Shown here: positions 55,490 through 64,000 of the stretch, piece by piece
How the letters are laid out: the number at the start of each line of letters is the position of its first letter
Position numbering within the stretch: the stretch's first letter is position 1
Assembly (NCBI GenBank): GCA_025462885.1
Contig: JAOAPN010000005.1
Location: 124,001 to 188,000 of the forward strand
From: Acidobacteriaceae bacterium
GTDB taxonomy: Bacteria > Acidobacteriota > Terriglobia > Terriglobales > Acidobacteriaceae
Direction of reading: 5' to 3'
Length of the DNA: 64,000 bases
Notes under the pieces: model-generated
Told to the model about the DNA's origin: nothing
What the model saw: only the letters and a program-made list of their open reading frames with translations
Databases searched by the model: none
Made by a program: the position numbers and the translations under genes

Positions 55490-57190
55490 ATGAGAAGATT
55501 CCTACTCTTGTGCGTCCTCTCACTCTCAGCCCACGCTTCCCAGGTCATCGATCTCAGCGGCAGCGGCTGGAGCTTCAAGACAACGCTCGACACTGACCAT
55601 CGTCCCGTAACCGTGCCACACTCCTGGTTGCTTGAGAAGGAAACGCAACGCTACATCGGCCATGGTCTCTACGAGCGTGACTTTGACCTGCCGTCATTGC
55701 CCGCAGGTAAGATAGCCCGCCTGCACTTCGACGCCGTGTACGACGTGGCCGAGGTATGGGTAAATGGAAAGCGCCTCGGCCGCCATGAAGGTGGATACAC
55801 TCCATTTGAATTCGACATTACGAAACTGGCGCGTGTCGGACGCAATCATGTAGTCGTCGACGTTGACAATACGCCCACTCTCACGTCGATCCCTTCTCTC
55901 TCAACTGGCCACCTCACCACCGATCCATGGCCTGAGTTCGACACCGCTAAAGCAACCATCGTCGGATGGCTGCCATACGGCGGCATCGTGCGGCCAGTCC
56001 ACGTAACCATCGGTGATGCAATCTATGTGGAGAACGTGAAGATCGACGCTATCCCGAACCTGCAGACGGGAGATGCGGCGGTCACGGTCCGTGCGCGGAT
56101 CAGAAACGCCAGTGCCAATACAGCAGCGGCCCATTTGGACGGCACGGTCGCGGGACTGAAAACATCATTCCGTCCGGCGCGTATCAACAGCGGTGACAGC
56201 AAAGTGCTTACCTGGACGGCGACACTACCCAAGGCACATCTCTGGAGCGTGCGCGAACCATATCTCTATGACGCAGAACTTCATCTCGGTGAGGAAGTAT
56301 TTCGCTCACGGATTGGTGTGCGAAAGATCGAGGTGCGCGGAACGGAACTCCTGCTGAACGGCCGCGTCGTCCATCTGAATGGTGCAAATCGCATCGGCGA
56401 AGACGAGGAAGAAGGCTCGCGGGAGTCTGACGCAATCATCGAGCGTGACCTAACCGACATGCTGGCCGCTAACATGCGCATGATGCGTATCGCACACTAT
56501 CCGCAAACTGAGGCGATGCTGCGGTTTGCAGATGAACACGGGATGCTGATCATTGCGGAAGCTGGAAACTGGGGCATGAGCAGCTGGCAGATAGCTGATC
56601 CCGATATCCGTAAGCGATGGAAACTGCAGATGAACGAGATGATGGAGATGGATTGGAACCATCCTTCGGTCATTGCCTGGAGCGTCGGCAACGAATACGA
56701 GTCATACAAACAAGAGGGGAAAGACTGGACGCGGGACATGCGCTCTTATACGCTCTCGCTCGACCAGACCCGGCTCGTCACCTTCGCCGACCGCTACACT
56801 GGCGATCCCTCTGTGAAGACCGGTGCGGACGACGCCAGTCAGTTCTCGGACTTTGTATCCGTCAACGTCTATGGAAATTATGCGAAGGCTTTTGATCACG
56901 TGCACCAACTCTATCCGGATAAACCGGTCTTCATAACAGAGTTCGGCAAGATGACCGACGCAGGCCTGCACGATCCAGAACGCATCGCCAATATCAATGA
57001 AGCAATGACGGCTGTGAAAGCGCGGCCGTGGATCATCGGCGCTTCGTTGTGGACCTGGAACGACTATCGCTCGTTCATCAAAGGTACTCCTTCGAACGGA
57101 ATCCGCTCATGGGGCGTCGTCACGCTAAAGCGCGAGCGCCGTGACAGTTGGAAGGCCGTACAGGAGCTCTTCAAAGGCGACTTGCCCTAA
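55490..57190 (+). CDS. Secreted GH2 beta-glycosidase (beta-glucuronidase/galactosidase type)
   Basis: A 566-residue GH2 enzyme. The signal peptide spans ~1-17. The N-terminal jelly-roll shows VPHSWLLEK and YDVAEVWVNGKRLGRHEGGYTPFEFD; an Ig-like part spans ~175-280. The TIM barrel carries LNGANRIGEDE, MMRIAHYPQTE, the acid/base Glu402 in SVGNEYES and the nucleophile Glu484 in FITEFGK. It is shorter than E. coli LacZ/UidA because C-terminal domains are absent. It probably cleaves a terminal beta-linked sugar in the periplasm. The decayed LacI gene behind it was likely its regulator. Confidence 0.93.
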   Translation: MRRFLLLCVLSLSAHASQVIDLSGSGWSFKTTLDTDHRPVTVPHSWLLEKETQRYIGHGLYERDFDLPSLPAGKIARLHFDAVYDVAEVWVNGKRLGRHEGGYTPFEFDITKLARVGRNHVVVDVDNTPTLTSIPSLSTGHLTTDPWPEFDTAKATIVGWLPYGGIVRPVHVTIGDAIYVENVKIDAIPNLQTGDAAVTVRARIRNASANTAAAHLDGTVAGLKTSFRPARINSGDSKVLTWTATLPKAHLWSVREPYLYDAELHLGEEVFRSRIGVRKIEVRGTELLLNGRVVHLNGANRIGEDEEEGSRESDAIIERDLTDMLAANMRMMRIAHYPQTEAMLRFADEHGMLIIAEAGNWGMSSWQIADPDIRKRWKLQMNEMMEMDWNHPSVIAWSVGNEYESYKQEGKDWTRDMRSYTLSLDQTRLVTFADRYTGDPSVKTGADDASQFSDFVSVNVYGNYAKAFDHVHQLYPDKPVFITEFGKMTDAGLHDPERIANINEAMTAVKARPWIIGASLWTWNDYRSFIKGTPSNGIRSWGVVTLKRERRDSWKAVQELFKGDLP

Positions 57191-57380
57191 ACAGGTTCTT
57201 CGATCGATGCTGTCGTCTCTTCGTTGACTTGATTGTGCTGATGGCTACGAGAAGTACAGGGAGGATTCGGCGGCGTGGGATGATGTCGTTGTCTATGCTG
57301 CATACCTGTTTTAGGTAGAGCCGTGGCGGGATGACCGCGAATCCGGTAGCATGAGACGCGCGAGAAGAGGTTCGATCGAT

Positions 57381-58407
57381 ATGGCAACACCCAAGCTCTC
57401 GGATATTGCAAAGCCGCCGGCGTCTCGACGGCGGCGGTTTCGATTGCACTGAATAAAGGCGCGACGACGCGGGTTAGCGAGGAGAAGCGGAAGCTGATTC
57501 GGGGAATTGCGGAGGAGCTTGGGTACTATCCGGATGAGCTGGCGAAGGCTCTGGCGGAGCAGAAGACGAGGCTGCTGGGGCTTGTGGTTCCGCTGCGTGA
57601 TCCGATCTTCTTCAACCAGTTCATCGCGCAAGCGTTGTCGGGGATTCAAAGTACGCTGATGTGCCGGGGATACAACTTGCTGGTGTTTTCTCCTTCGGGC
57701 AACCCGGGGTGGGCAACCCGGGATCAGATCCTGGCGATCCGGTTTACGGATGGGCTGATCCTGATCAATACGCGGTCGTGCACTACGCAGGATGTGAACG
57801 ACACGATTGAAGAGCTGCAGGCGGCGCAGATCAAGTTCGCGATGATCAACTCGTACTATGGTAAGGCTCCGATCAACTATGTGGGCGTGGACGATGCGGC
57901 GATTGGGGCGGCGGCGGCGGAATACCTGGTCGAGCGCGGACATAAGCGAATTGCGTTCTTGAGAGGATCCTCGACGCTGCCGGCGCATATGTATCTGCTG
58001 AAAGGGCTTCGGAAAGGGTTGGCGAAGCATGGACTGGAGCTGCCGGACGACCGCATCGGTTGCACGCAATACGAGCGCGAGCGGGCATTTGTGATTTTGG
58101 ACGGTTGGTTCAGGACCAAGCGTGGAAGGCCTTCGGCAATCTTTACAGCGGATGACCAGTTGCTGTTGCACCTGTACGACTATATGGAGGCAAGGGGTTT
58201 GTCGATCCCGCAGGACGTGTCAGTACTGGGACGGGTGAATGCGCACTCTGGGAATCATCTGCGGCCGCGGCCAACGTCGCTGGCGATTCCTACGTTTCGG
58301 ATGGGGAGCTGGCTTCGGATCTGCTGATCGACTCGATCGAGAAGCCGGGGACGGTGCTGCAGCGGGTGCTGCTGCCTTATGAGTTGATTGCGGGGACTAC
58401 GGCTTAG
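57381..58407 (+). pseudogene. LacI family regulator with two frameshifts
   Basis: The full gene can be read with two single-base corrections. From the ATG at 57381 the HTH begins ATPKLSDIAK, then one missing A near 57411 moves the frame; the rest of the HTH (AAGVSTAAVSIALNKGATTRVSEE) and the ligand domain (TRLLGLVVPLRD, IFFNQFIAQALSG) continue to about 58300. One missing G near there ends it early (GSWLRIC); in the corrected frame the end reads DLLIDSIEKPGTVLQRVLLP. It follows the GH2 gene on the same strand and probably regulated it. Sequencing error at both places cannot be excluded. Confidence 0.82.
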
Positions 58408-58708
58408 GCTGATTGACGTTTGGGGCGCAGGTGGATTTGTGCCGCTACGGGCAAACCGTGGGGATTCTTCGCTGCGCTCAAAATGACAAGAGTTTGTTGG
58501 ACGGTTGACATTCTTGATTCAAATGAATTAAACGATTAACTCGTTTTTTGAGGTGTGCGATGCGTTCTGGTTTTGTGGCTTTGGTTCTGGGGTGGGGGAG
58601 ACCGGCGGTGCAGAGGTGAGTATAAAATTTCGACGGTTCGAGGTTAGTTAGTCCTCGGAAGTCGGCTTCTCGTCAGTTTGGCTAACAGCGAGATAGCGTT
58701 TCCGAGGA

Positions 58709-59128
58709 CTAATCCGAACTTTGCTGTTTCCTGAGATTCGCCCAATCGAGCAGTGCGCGCAAAGTTGGACGGAGTGCCTCTCCCATGCTGGTAAGTTGAT
58801 ATTCAACCTTGGGTGGAACCTGCGGGTGGATGGTGCGCCGCACGATACCATCACGTTCCAGACAGCGTAGTTGCTGAATCAGCATCTTCTGCGACACGGT
58901 CGGAATCGCCCGCTCCAACTCCGAGAAGCGCATGACGGGTGGTTTGCCTCGTTCACGGCCGAAGAGGTTGTGAATGATCACCAGCTTCCACCGCCCTTCC
59001 AAGAGCTCGAAAGCCTCTGCTGCCGCCTCAGGAGAACAGTCTCTGGATTTCATCGCCGCAGTGGGCTTACTTTTCGGTAAGTACCCAACCGATTTGTGTG
59101 TTCTTGTCATTCCAGCAGCATAACGCAT
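58709..59128 (-). CDS. HxlR family transcriptional regulator
   Basis: A winged-HTH protein of up to 139 residues; Met7 (MTRTHKSVG, base 59110) is an alternative start. Conserved text is AAAEAFELLEGRWKLVIIHNLFG, RFSELERAIPTVSQKMLIQQLRCLERDGIVRR and a final VEYQLTSMGEALRPTL. A Cys (SRDCSPE) close to the domain start could be a redox or electrophile sensor as in other HxlR proteins. It is divergent from an SDR gene that it probably controls. Confidence 0.9.
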   Translation of the reverse strand: MRYAAGMTRTHKSVGYLPKSKPTAAMKSRDCSPEAAAEAFELLEGRWKLVIIHNLFGRERGKPPVMRFSELERAIPTVSQKMLIQQLRCLERDGIVRRTIHPQVPPKVEYQLTSMGEALRPTLRALLDWANLRKQQSSD

Positions 59129-59166
59129 AGGGTTGGACTATCGGTTACACGGAGAAATGACATCCC

Positions 59167-59982
59167 ATGGATTTAGAACTGCAGGGTAAGCGCGCATTGG
59201 TCACAGGCAGCAGTAAAGGGATCGGCGAAGCTATCGCGAGGACACTGGCGCGCGAGGGAGCGATCGTGATTGTTCACGGCCGCGATCGCGAAAGCGCTGA
59301 GCGCGTTGCGTCCAGCATCATCGCGCAAGGAGGGCAGGCTCATGTTGTGATTGGAAACCTGACGCAGGACGATGCGGTCGAGCGGTTGGTGGCGGAGGCG
59401 GAAACCCTCGCTGGTACCGTCGAGATTCTGGTGAACAACGCCGGAGGCTCAGGCGGGGTGAAGGAGAGCTGGGAGAATACCCAACTATCTTCATGGTCCT
59501 CTGCCTATGATCGCAATGTGCTGGCGGCGCTCAGGGTGACGACACGCGTTCTACCGAAGATGCGGCAGACCAAGTGGGGGCGCATCATCAACATTTCAAG
59601 CCTGGCTGCAACCTTGCCGCCACCAACGGGACCGGACTATTCGGCTTGCAAGGCAGCCATGAATGCCATGACGGCTTCCTTGGCGAAGGCGGTCGCAGCC
59701 GATGGAATCACGGTCAACGCTGTCTCTCCTGGCACGATTCGTAGTGCCGCATTGGAGGATCGATTCCGTGAAGTCGCCAAAGAGCGAGGCATGGGGGATG
59801 GAGATTTGCCGTGGAAGGAGATCGAGCGCGCCGTCTTGCCTATGTTTGCGCAGGTTCCCCTGGGGCGAGTGGGAGAGCTTGACGAGATCGCCAATATGAT
59901 CGCTTTCCTCGCCAGCCCATTAGCCGCATACATAACGGGTATCAATCTGCGAATTGATGGAGGCCTGTCGCCAAGTCTCTAG
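59167..59982 (+). CDS. Short-chain dehydrogenase/reductase (3-oxoacyl-reductase-like)
   Basis: A 271-residue classical SDR. Nucleotide motif TGSSKGIGEAIARTL, NNAGGSGG, Ser in NISSLAAT and YSACKAAMN with the Tyr-Lys pair are present, and the ending AYITGINLRIDGG is the FabG-type C-terminus. It reduces or oxidises a carbonyl. It is divergent from the HxlR gene at 58709-59128, only 38 bases between their starts, which suggests direct regulation. Confidence 0.92.
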   Translation: MDLELQGKRALVTGSSKGIGEAIARTLAREGAIVIVHGRDRESAERVASSIIAQGGQAHVVIGNLTQDDAVERLVAEAETLAGTVEILVNNAGGSGGVKESWENTQLSSWSSAYDRNVLAALRVTTRVLPKMRQTKWGRIINISSLAATLPPPTGPDYSACKAAMNAMTASLAKAVAADGITVNAVSPGTIRSAALEDRFREVAKERGMGDGDLPWKEIERAVLPMFAQVPLGRVGELDEIANMIAFLASPLAAYITGINLRIDGGLSPSL

Positions 59983-60329
59983 GCCCGTCACCCGCCAACA
60001 CGGCTGATCGGGATCGGCGGTGACGCCTCCTAACAGTCGGGATTTGGCATTTACCGAATGCGGCTTCGCTCAGAGCGGGTTCCATCCCTGATTAGTCCTT
60101 ACAAGTCGGCTCGTGTTTACGAATCGTTGTCAGCGAAAGCTCACCTTGCAACATCAGACCAAAACGCTGATTGATGTCGCTTATCTGGGCCAGATCAGTA
60201 TCAGTACTCATCATCCTCCCTATTGGAGTGACCATCTGTGCTGTATGGCTCGAGTCAACTGCATAAAGGTGAGATAAAGACAAAAGGCCCCTTCCAGGGG
60301 GATACGGGCCCGTGGTCTCACTCCACCGT
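59983..60329. other. Intergenic region with a possible 40-residue ORF
   Basis: About 350 bases between convergent SDR genes. A minus-strand frame (60092-60214, starting MMSTDTDLAQISDINQRFGL with GGGAGG right before it) could be a truncated small protein, but its ribosome-site spacing is poor and it matches no family I know. No other feature seen. Confidence 0.4.
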
Positions 60330-61232
60330 TCACGCGAAGGTTTCGCCAACCAACTCTTCACTCTTCTTCCAAAGCGCCTCTGCGCTCTCCGAATCGAGAG
60401 CGTAGCCGCGCACCCCTTCGTCAAGCATGCCCAGGCTTGCGTCATCTGCGACGACCTCACTCACATGGCAATTCTTGCAATATCGTCCTGCTACCTCTGC
60501 GGCGGCCGCAACGACAGCTGCCCATACTGAGGTGGCGGCTCCCTGGGGAACTGTTTTGAACTCGAACGGTCCTTTGCCCGCTGCTGCGGCTTGTTCATTG
60601 ATCTGTTTGACCATCTGTTCCAGGCTTCCCGGATCCATGTAGCGGCCAAGCTCGGTCATGATGCCACCTGGATGCACGGCCGTAGCTCGTACGCCGCGGT
60701 CACCATGACGGCGGTCGAACTCGACTGCGAAGAGGATGTTTGCAGTCTTCGAACGCCCGTAAGCTACGAAGGGCTCGTACAGCATCGTTTCAAAGTTGGG
60801 ATCGTTGAGGTCCACATTGCTGAAGCGGTGTCCTGAAGAAGAGAGGTTGACCAGGCGTCCGCCGTCCTTGATCAACTTCGCGATGCGGTTCGCAAAGACG
60901 AAGTGGCCGAGGTGATTGGTCCCGAATTGCGTTTCGAACCCATCCTCTGTCTTCCCCAACGGAGTCGCCATGACACCGGCATTTGCAATGATCACATCGA
61001 ACAACCGGCCATCGGCAACCAATTTGTCGGCAGCGGCGCGCACGCTTTTCAGGCTGGCAAGGTCTAACTCAACCAGCTCGAAACTTGCGCCCGTCTCCGC
61101 CGCGGCCTTACTGACTTCAGATATCGGCTGGCGTGCTTTCTTCAGGTCACGCGCTGCCCCGACAACATCTGCGCCATGCGCCGCCAGCGCACGGGCGGTC
61201 TCCACACCGAGACCTGCAGATACCCCCGTCAC
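60330..61232 (-). CDS. Short-chain dehydrogenase/reductase, start region carries an in-frame TGA
   Basis: A 300-residue SDR if started at the internal GTG 61232. Motifs TGVSAGLGVETARALAAHG, ANAGVMATP, Ser in NLSSSGH and YGRSKTANILF are present. The frame extends upstream as DLKGKRVLV and, through an in-frame TGA at 61293-61295, to a proper start MAAKF (ATG at 61310). A normal SDR would include that stretch and the first strand of the fold, so the usable GTG start removes needed residues. The gene is probably inactive, by one base change, unless TGA is misread. It is divergent from a likewise decayed TetR gene. Confidence 0.72.
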   Translation of the reverse strand: MTGVSAGLGVETARALAAHGADVVGAARDLKKARQPISEVSKAAAETGASFELVELDLASLKSVRAAADKLVADGRLFDVIIANAGVMATPLGKTEDGFETQFGTNHLGHFVFANRIAKLIKDGGRLVNLSSSGHRFSNVDLNDPNFETMLYEPFVAYGRSKTANILFAVEFDRRHGDRGVRATAVHPGGIMTELGRYMDPGSLEQMVKQINEQAAAAGKGPFEFKTVPQGAATSVWAAVVAAAAEVAGRYCKNCHVSEVVADDASLGMLDEGVRGYALDSESAEALWKKSEELVGETFA

Positions 61233-61426
61233 GAGAACCCGTTTACCCTTGAGATCGACCCCTGCGAGGACCTCTTCCGTTGTTGAATTCGCTCAAAATT
61301 TCGCTGCCATGCTGCACTCTCCGATCACAAAATCTTTGACACTGGCCTTGGCCTGGAATAAAACGGAGGTATTCTCCGTTGCGGGAAGTAGATTATCGGA
61401 GAGCTCCTCCGGATTCAGAGAGTTCG

Positions 61427-62007
61427 ATGAAAACTTCAGCCTCACAAAAAAACGCTCGTAAGCCCTGAGCCGACGCGCAGCGCAACCTTGAACAGGTCCT
61501 CGAGATTGTGAAGCAGGTCTTCGCGCGCGCCGGGGTGCGGAGGCCAGGATGAACGAGATTGCCAAGTACGCCAGGATTGGCCCCGGGACGCTCTATCGCC
61601 ACTTTCCTAACCGCGATGAGTTGCTCGCAGCTGTCTATATCAGCGAAGTCGAGAAGCTGGCCGAGGCACAAAGAAAGTTCTCCGCCGCGTTACCGCCGAT
61701 CGAGGCGCTTCGGGCGTGGATGGTGGTCTTCATCGACTACATTGCTGCGGCAATAATTATTGCCCCGGCTTTGAATGCGATCGCTGGCGGTCCTTCGCGG
61801 GTATATCAACAGACCACTCGTGTCATGGAGAAAGCTGCCAATGCGCTGGCTAGCCGCGCCGTCGCCAGCGGAGATCTTCGGCCAGATGTCGATCCGATGG
61901 ACATGCTGCGTGCTATCTATGGGGTTTCCAGCGCGGGCAACACAGACGATTGGCCGGCAAAGGCGCGGCTGTTCGTGAACATTCTCATTCAGGGCTCCCG
62001 ACCTTAA
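61427..62007 (+). pseudogene. TetR regulator with premature stop and frameshift
   Basis: From ATG 61427 the frame reads MKTSASQKNARKP, then TGA (61466-61468), then ADAQRNLEQVLEIVKQVFARAG, the normal TetR start. A second lesion (one base) just before 61549 moves the frame to MNEIAKYARIGPGTLYRHFPNRDELL, the HTH recognition helix, and the ligand domain continues to 62007. The 152-residue piece from 61549 lacks the first HTH helices. It is divergent from the SDR gene at 60330-61310 and was presumably its repressor. Confidence 0.75.
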
Positions 62008-62238
62008 TGAATCGCATCTCCGAGAAGCGGTGCGATGTGGGAGGGATAACGGGCTGAGAGACATCGTGGTATACCCCCGACCAGACCGGCAGATCAATGA
62101 TCGCAAGTCGCCTTACTTTGCAGATCCGTCATCAATGAGTGCATCGGCGACGATGCACAATTCCAGATTTGCACCGGAGCCCTAGCGTTTGCTGGTCCTG
62201 AATGAAATCGTCAAGATTCGCTAGCCTTCGTTAGACAT

Positions 62239-63083
62239 CTAAGAGTCCCCTCCTTCGGGTATTACCCGACGTGTCGTCCCTTTTTCCCTCTTGAGTGCCC
62301 TGTAATCCGCGTTCATGACGTTACAGACGTGGACGGCTTCAACAGCGAGTTCGTTCAGTCGCTCAGTGTCGAAATCGAATCGCTTAGCGAGGTAACGAGC
62401 GACTATGAATTGAACATGCCCGACGCCGTGGAGCACATTGTTCGCTCCAAACATGACATGCCACGGAGATTCTTCCTCCCCGGCAATCAGGTACCGTATG
62501 TGTTTGTGAATGGTCTTGTAAGAGCCATGCACGTACCCGCTTCCCGTCACATAGACAGTTGCCAACAGACCCGCGAAATCCGTTAGACCCGTTTGCTCGT
62601 CAATGGCATCTGTTTTCTTCTTGTCCCACTGCGGCTGTCCACCTTTAGCCCGGATGCGCTACTCGCTTCGCTGGCTAGCTTAGTAACGCGGCTATGGAGG
62701 TCAGAAGGAACCAATAGGTTCTTGTGTACTTTCTTCATGTCCTGAAGTGCCACAAGGCCCGCGATGGAATCGTGGTGCATGTAGCTCATCAACTCCTCAT
62801 CAGAAGCGTGCTGCAGGTAACAGGCGTTGACCGAGAGTTCCACTTGAGTCCGCAGAAGGACGTTCAGTTCGTCTACGTACCCGTGCTGACTGAGCAGCCT
62901 GATAGCAGCTGAGCCTTCTTGCAATTTGCAGATAGCTCCGTAGAGCACCGCGGACTGCTTAGTTACCTTGGGATTACGATGTTTCAGTTCGTTGGCGAAG
63001 CCAGCCAATATGTTCGCAGTCTCCTGCTCCAGCGCCAGCAGCCGCTGCTTGCATTCCGTCTGAATCTTCAAGTCGTCCATCAC
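62239..63083 (-). pseudogene. DUF5677-like protein split by a frameshift
   Basis: Two minus frames join into one protein. The first, starting MMDDLKIQTECKQRLLALEQ, contains AICKLQEGSAAIRLLSQHG and LLRTQVELSVNACYLQ, the DUF5677 pattern. The second, in the next frame, reads GQPQWDKKKTDAIDEQTGL and then SGYVHGSYKTIHKH and later helices. They meet at about 62640, so a single base change separates them. I assign DUF5677 from memory of this pattern; function unknown. If the frameshift is an error the gene is a normal ~280-residue protein. Confidence 0.65.
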
Positions 63084-63610
63084 TGCTTAGAGCTTACAAC
63101 CCGATGCAAAGTCCAAGCGCGATGCCACCACAGGCGCTATTATCGTGGGTCTGGCCCGATTCCGAAGGATCCTTGAGTTCGCCTCGTCCGCCTTGGGCAA
63201 AGGTGCATAACACCAGACGCTAGAGTGCCTTATATTGAGGATGATTTTGAGAAATGCCCTTCCGTCGGCGGTTGGTTAACCGGCACCCAACAGCACCTTC
63301 GCGTTTTAGCTAATTGCGGCATGTCTCGAGATCTCTTGGACTTGCTGAGTTCAACAGAACAGACCTCTGCCGAAGCCCGGCAGGGCTCTGCAGATTGATC
63401 CTCTCAAGTCGGCTGGTGTCCGCCGATCTGTCTCCGCGTAGTCTTCGGTTGGGGTATCAGGCCAACGCGCGTTTCGGGCACAGATCCTGCTGGAAACGTG
63501 CGTTGGCGATTTATCGCCAACTGAGAAAAAAGAGACTGCCAACTTCTGGTTTCGTCCAAAGGCATGCTCGCGAAGGGTAAAACTATCCAAATAGCTGCGA
63601 AGCAGTTCTT
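63084..63610. other. Intergenic region, no gene supported
   Basis: About 527 bases between the DUF5677-like gene and the molybdoenzyme gene. Only a 16-base tandem duplication at its right edge (63603-63631) was noted; no credible frame. Confidence 0.5.
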
Positions 63611-64000
63611 CTAAGAGGCAGTTCTTCTAATTTGAAGCAATCGGGTGACGTAGGCGGGTGTCAGAGGGATTCGACGGGAGTGAATGCCGGTGGCGTCGTG
63701 GAAAGCGGCGGCGATCGCGGGCGGGCAGACCGCATTAGCAGCCTCGGAACCTCCGCCGTAGCCTTTGTCGTCGCGAGAGATCTGCACGGTTTTGATCTCG
63801 GGCATCTCGGCCATGGTAAGAATTTTGTAACTGGTCCAGAGGGTGCTAGTTATCTTGCCAGTGTCGAAAGTGGTCTCTTCCTTAAGTGCTTCGCTGATGC
63901 CCATGACGACGCCGCTGAGCATACAGCGCTCGAGTTGGCGCGGGTTGATGATCTTGCCGGGGTCTGCGCCTATGGTGAACCTTGTCACCTGGATAACACC
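63611..64000 (-). CDS. Xanthine-dehydrogenase-type molybdopterin subunit, C-terminal part
   Basis: The frame is open to the right edge, so the gene continues beyond the window. The visible part is the C-terminal segment of a large molybdenum-cofactor subunit: ADPGKIINPRQLERCMLSGVVMG, ALKEETTFDTGKITS, MAEMPEIKTVQIS, KGYGGGSEAANAVCPPAIAAAF and PLTPAYVTRLL. Such subunits oxidise aldehydes, purines or N-heterocycles in the periplasm or cytoplasm. The substrate cannot be named. Start lies outside the window. Confidence 0.9.
   Translation of the reverse strand, partial: GVIQVTRFTIGADPGKIINPRQLERCMLSGVVMGISEALKEETTFDTGKITSTLWTSYKILTMAEMPEIKTVQISRDDKGYGGGSEAANAVCPPAIAAAFHDATGIHSRRIPLTPAYVTRLLQIRRTAS

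Noticed and set aside
61293-61468. TGA read as selenocysteine or another amino acid in the SDR/TetR pair
   Set aside because: No selenocysteine insertion hairpin or Cys-homologous position seen; additional frameshift in TetR supports simple decay.
63603-63631. 16-base tandem duplication at the 3' end of the molybdoenzyme gene
   Set aside because: Real but trivial; likely slippage, with no functional meaning beyond a changed stop context.
9523-64000. Right-hand attachment copy of the tRNA-Val island
   Set aside because: A visual scan for the tRNA 3' half found no second copy. It may lie outside the window.
1-64000. CRISPR array or cas genes
   Set aside because: No regularly spaced repeat cluster and no Cas-like protein found.

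Overview
The window looks like a stretch of an Acidobacteriota chromosome (class Terriglobia, Granulicella/Edaphobacter/Terriglobus-like). This is inferred from gene types, not from a marker gene. Pointers are two very large carboxypeptidase-regulatory-domain TonB receptors, secreted GH29/GH43/GH2 enzymes, LytS/LytTR sensor pairs, a DUF3106-sigma/anti-sigma set and AraC_N-type regulators.

Region 1 (1-9.3 kb) is ordinary chromosomal backbone: a PgeF/YfiH-type protein, an HU/IHF protein with a broken outer-membrane-protein gene behind it, SppA, a GT2 glycosyltransferase, proline dehydrogenase, a TlpA-like thioredoxin, and an ECF sigma / zinc anti-sigma / DUF3106 operon.

Region 2 (9.4-14.2 kb) is the left end of an integrated element at a tRNA-Val(CAC) gene. 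A tyrosine integrase ends inside the tRNA, so its last residues are the antisense of the tRNA 3' half. An excisionase-like protein, repeat-bearing DNA, a LysR regulator and a deletion scar follow; the scar joins a conjugative-pilin (TrbC/VirB2) gene start to a ParB-like gene end. No right-hand att copy was recognised, so the island end is unknown.

Region 3 (14.3-35.6 kb) is accessory DNA rich in small redox and detoxification genes: hydrolase, Dps, NAD(P)-binding proteins, a semialdehyde-type dehydrogenase, a 3-hydroxyisobutyrate-dehydrogenase-like reductase, a membrane-cupin fusion, two tautomerase-like proteins, a DJ-1/PfpI protein, cupin and SDRs. Two paralogous AraC_N regulators, LysR, TetR and HxlR regulators and a 955-residue winged-helix/ATPase regulator sit among them. 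Together they suggest handling of reactive carbonyl or aromatic compounds (inference). A 39-bp coding-like leader (Met-Pro-Lys-Ala) occurs three times here.

Region 4 (35.8-53.8 kb) is signalling and glycan uptake: two LytS/LytTR pairs, one directly behind a TonB-receptor gene; a second TonB receptor followed by alpha-L-fucosidase; and a NarL-type pair whose kinase has repeated OB-fold-like extracytoplasmic units.

Region 5 (53.8-64 kb) has GH43 and GH2 glycosidases and a cluster of decayed genes (LysR, LacI, SDR, TetR, DUF5677-like), two intact regulator/SDR genes, and the C-terminal end of a molybdopterin xanthine-dehydrogenase-type subunit running off the window.
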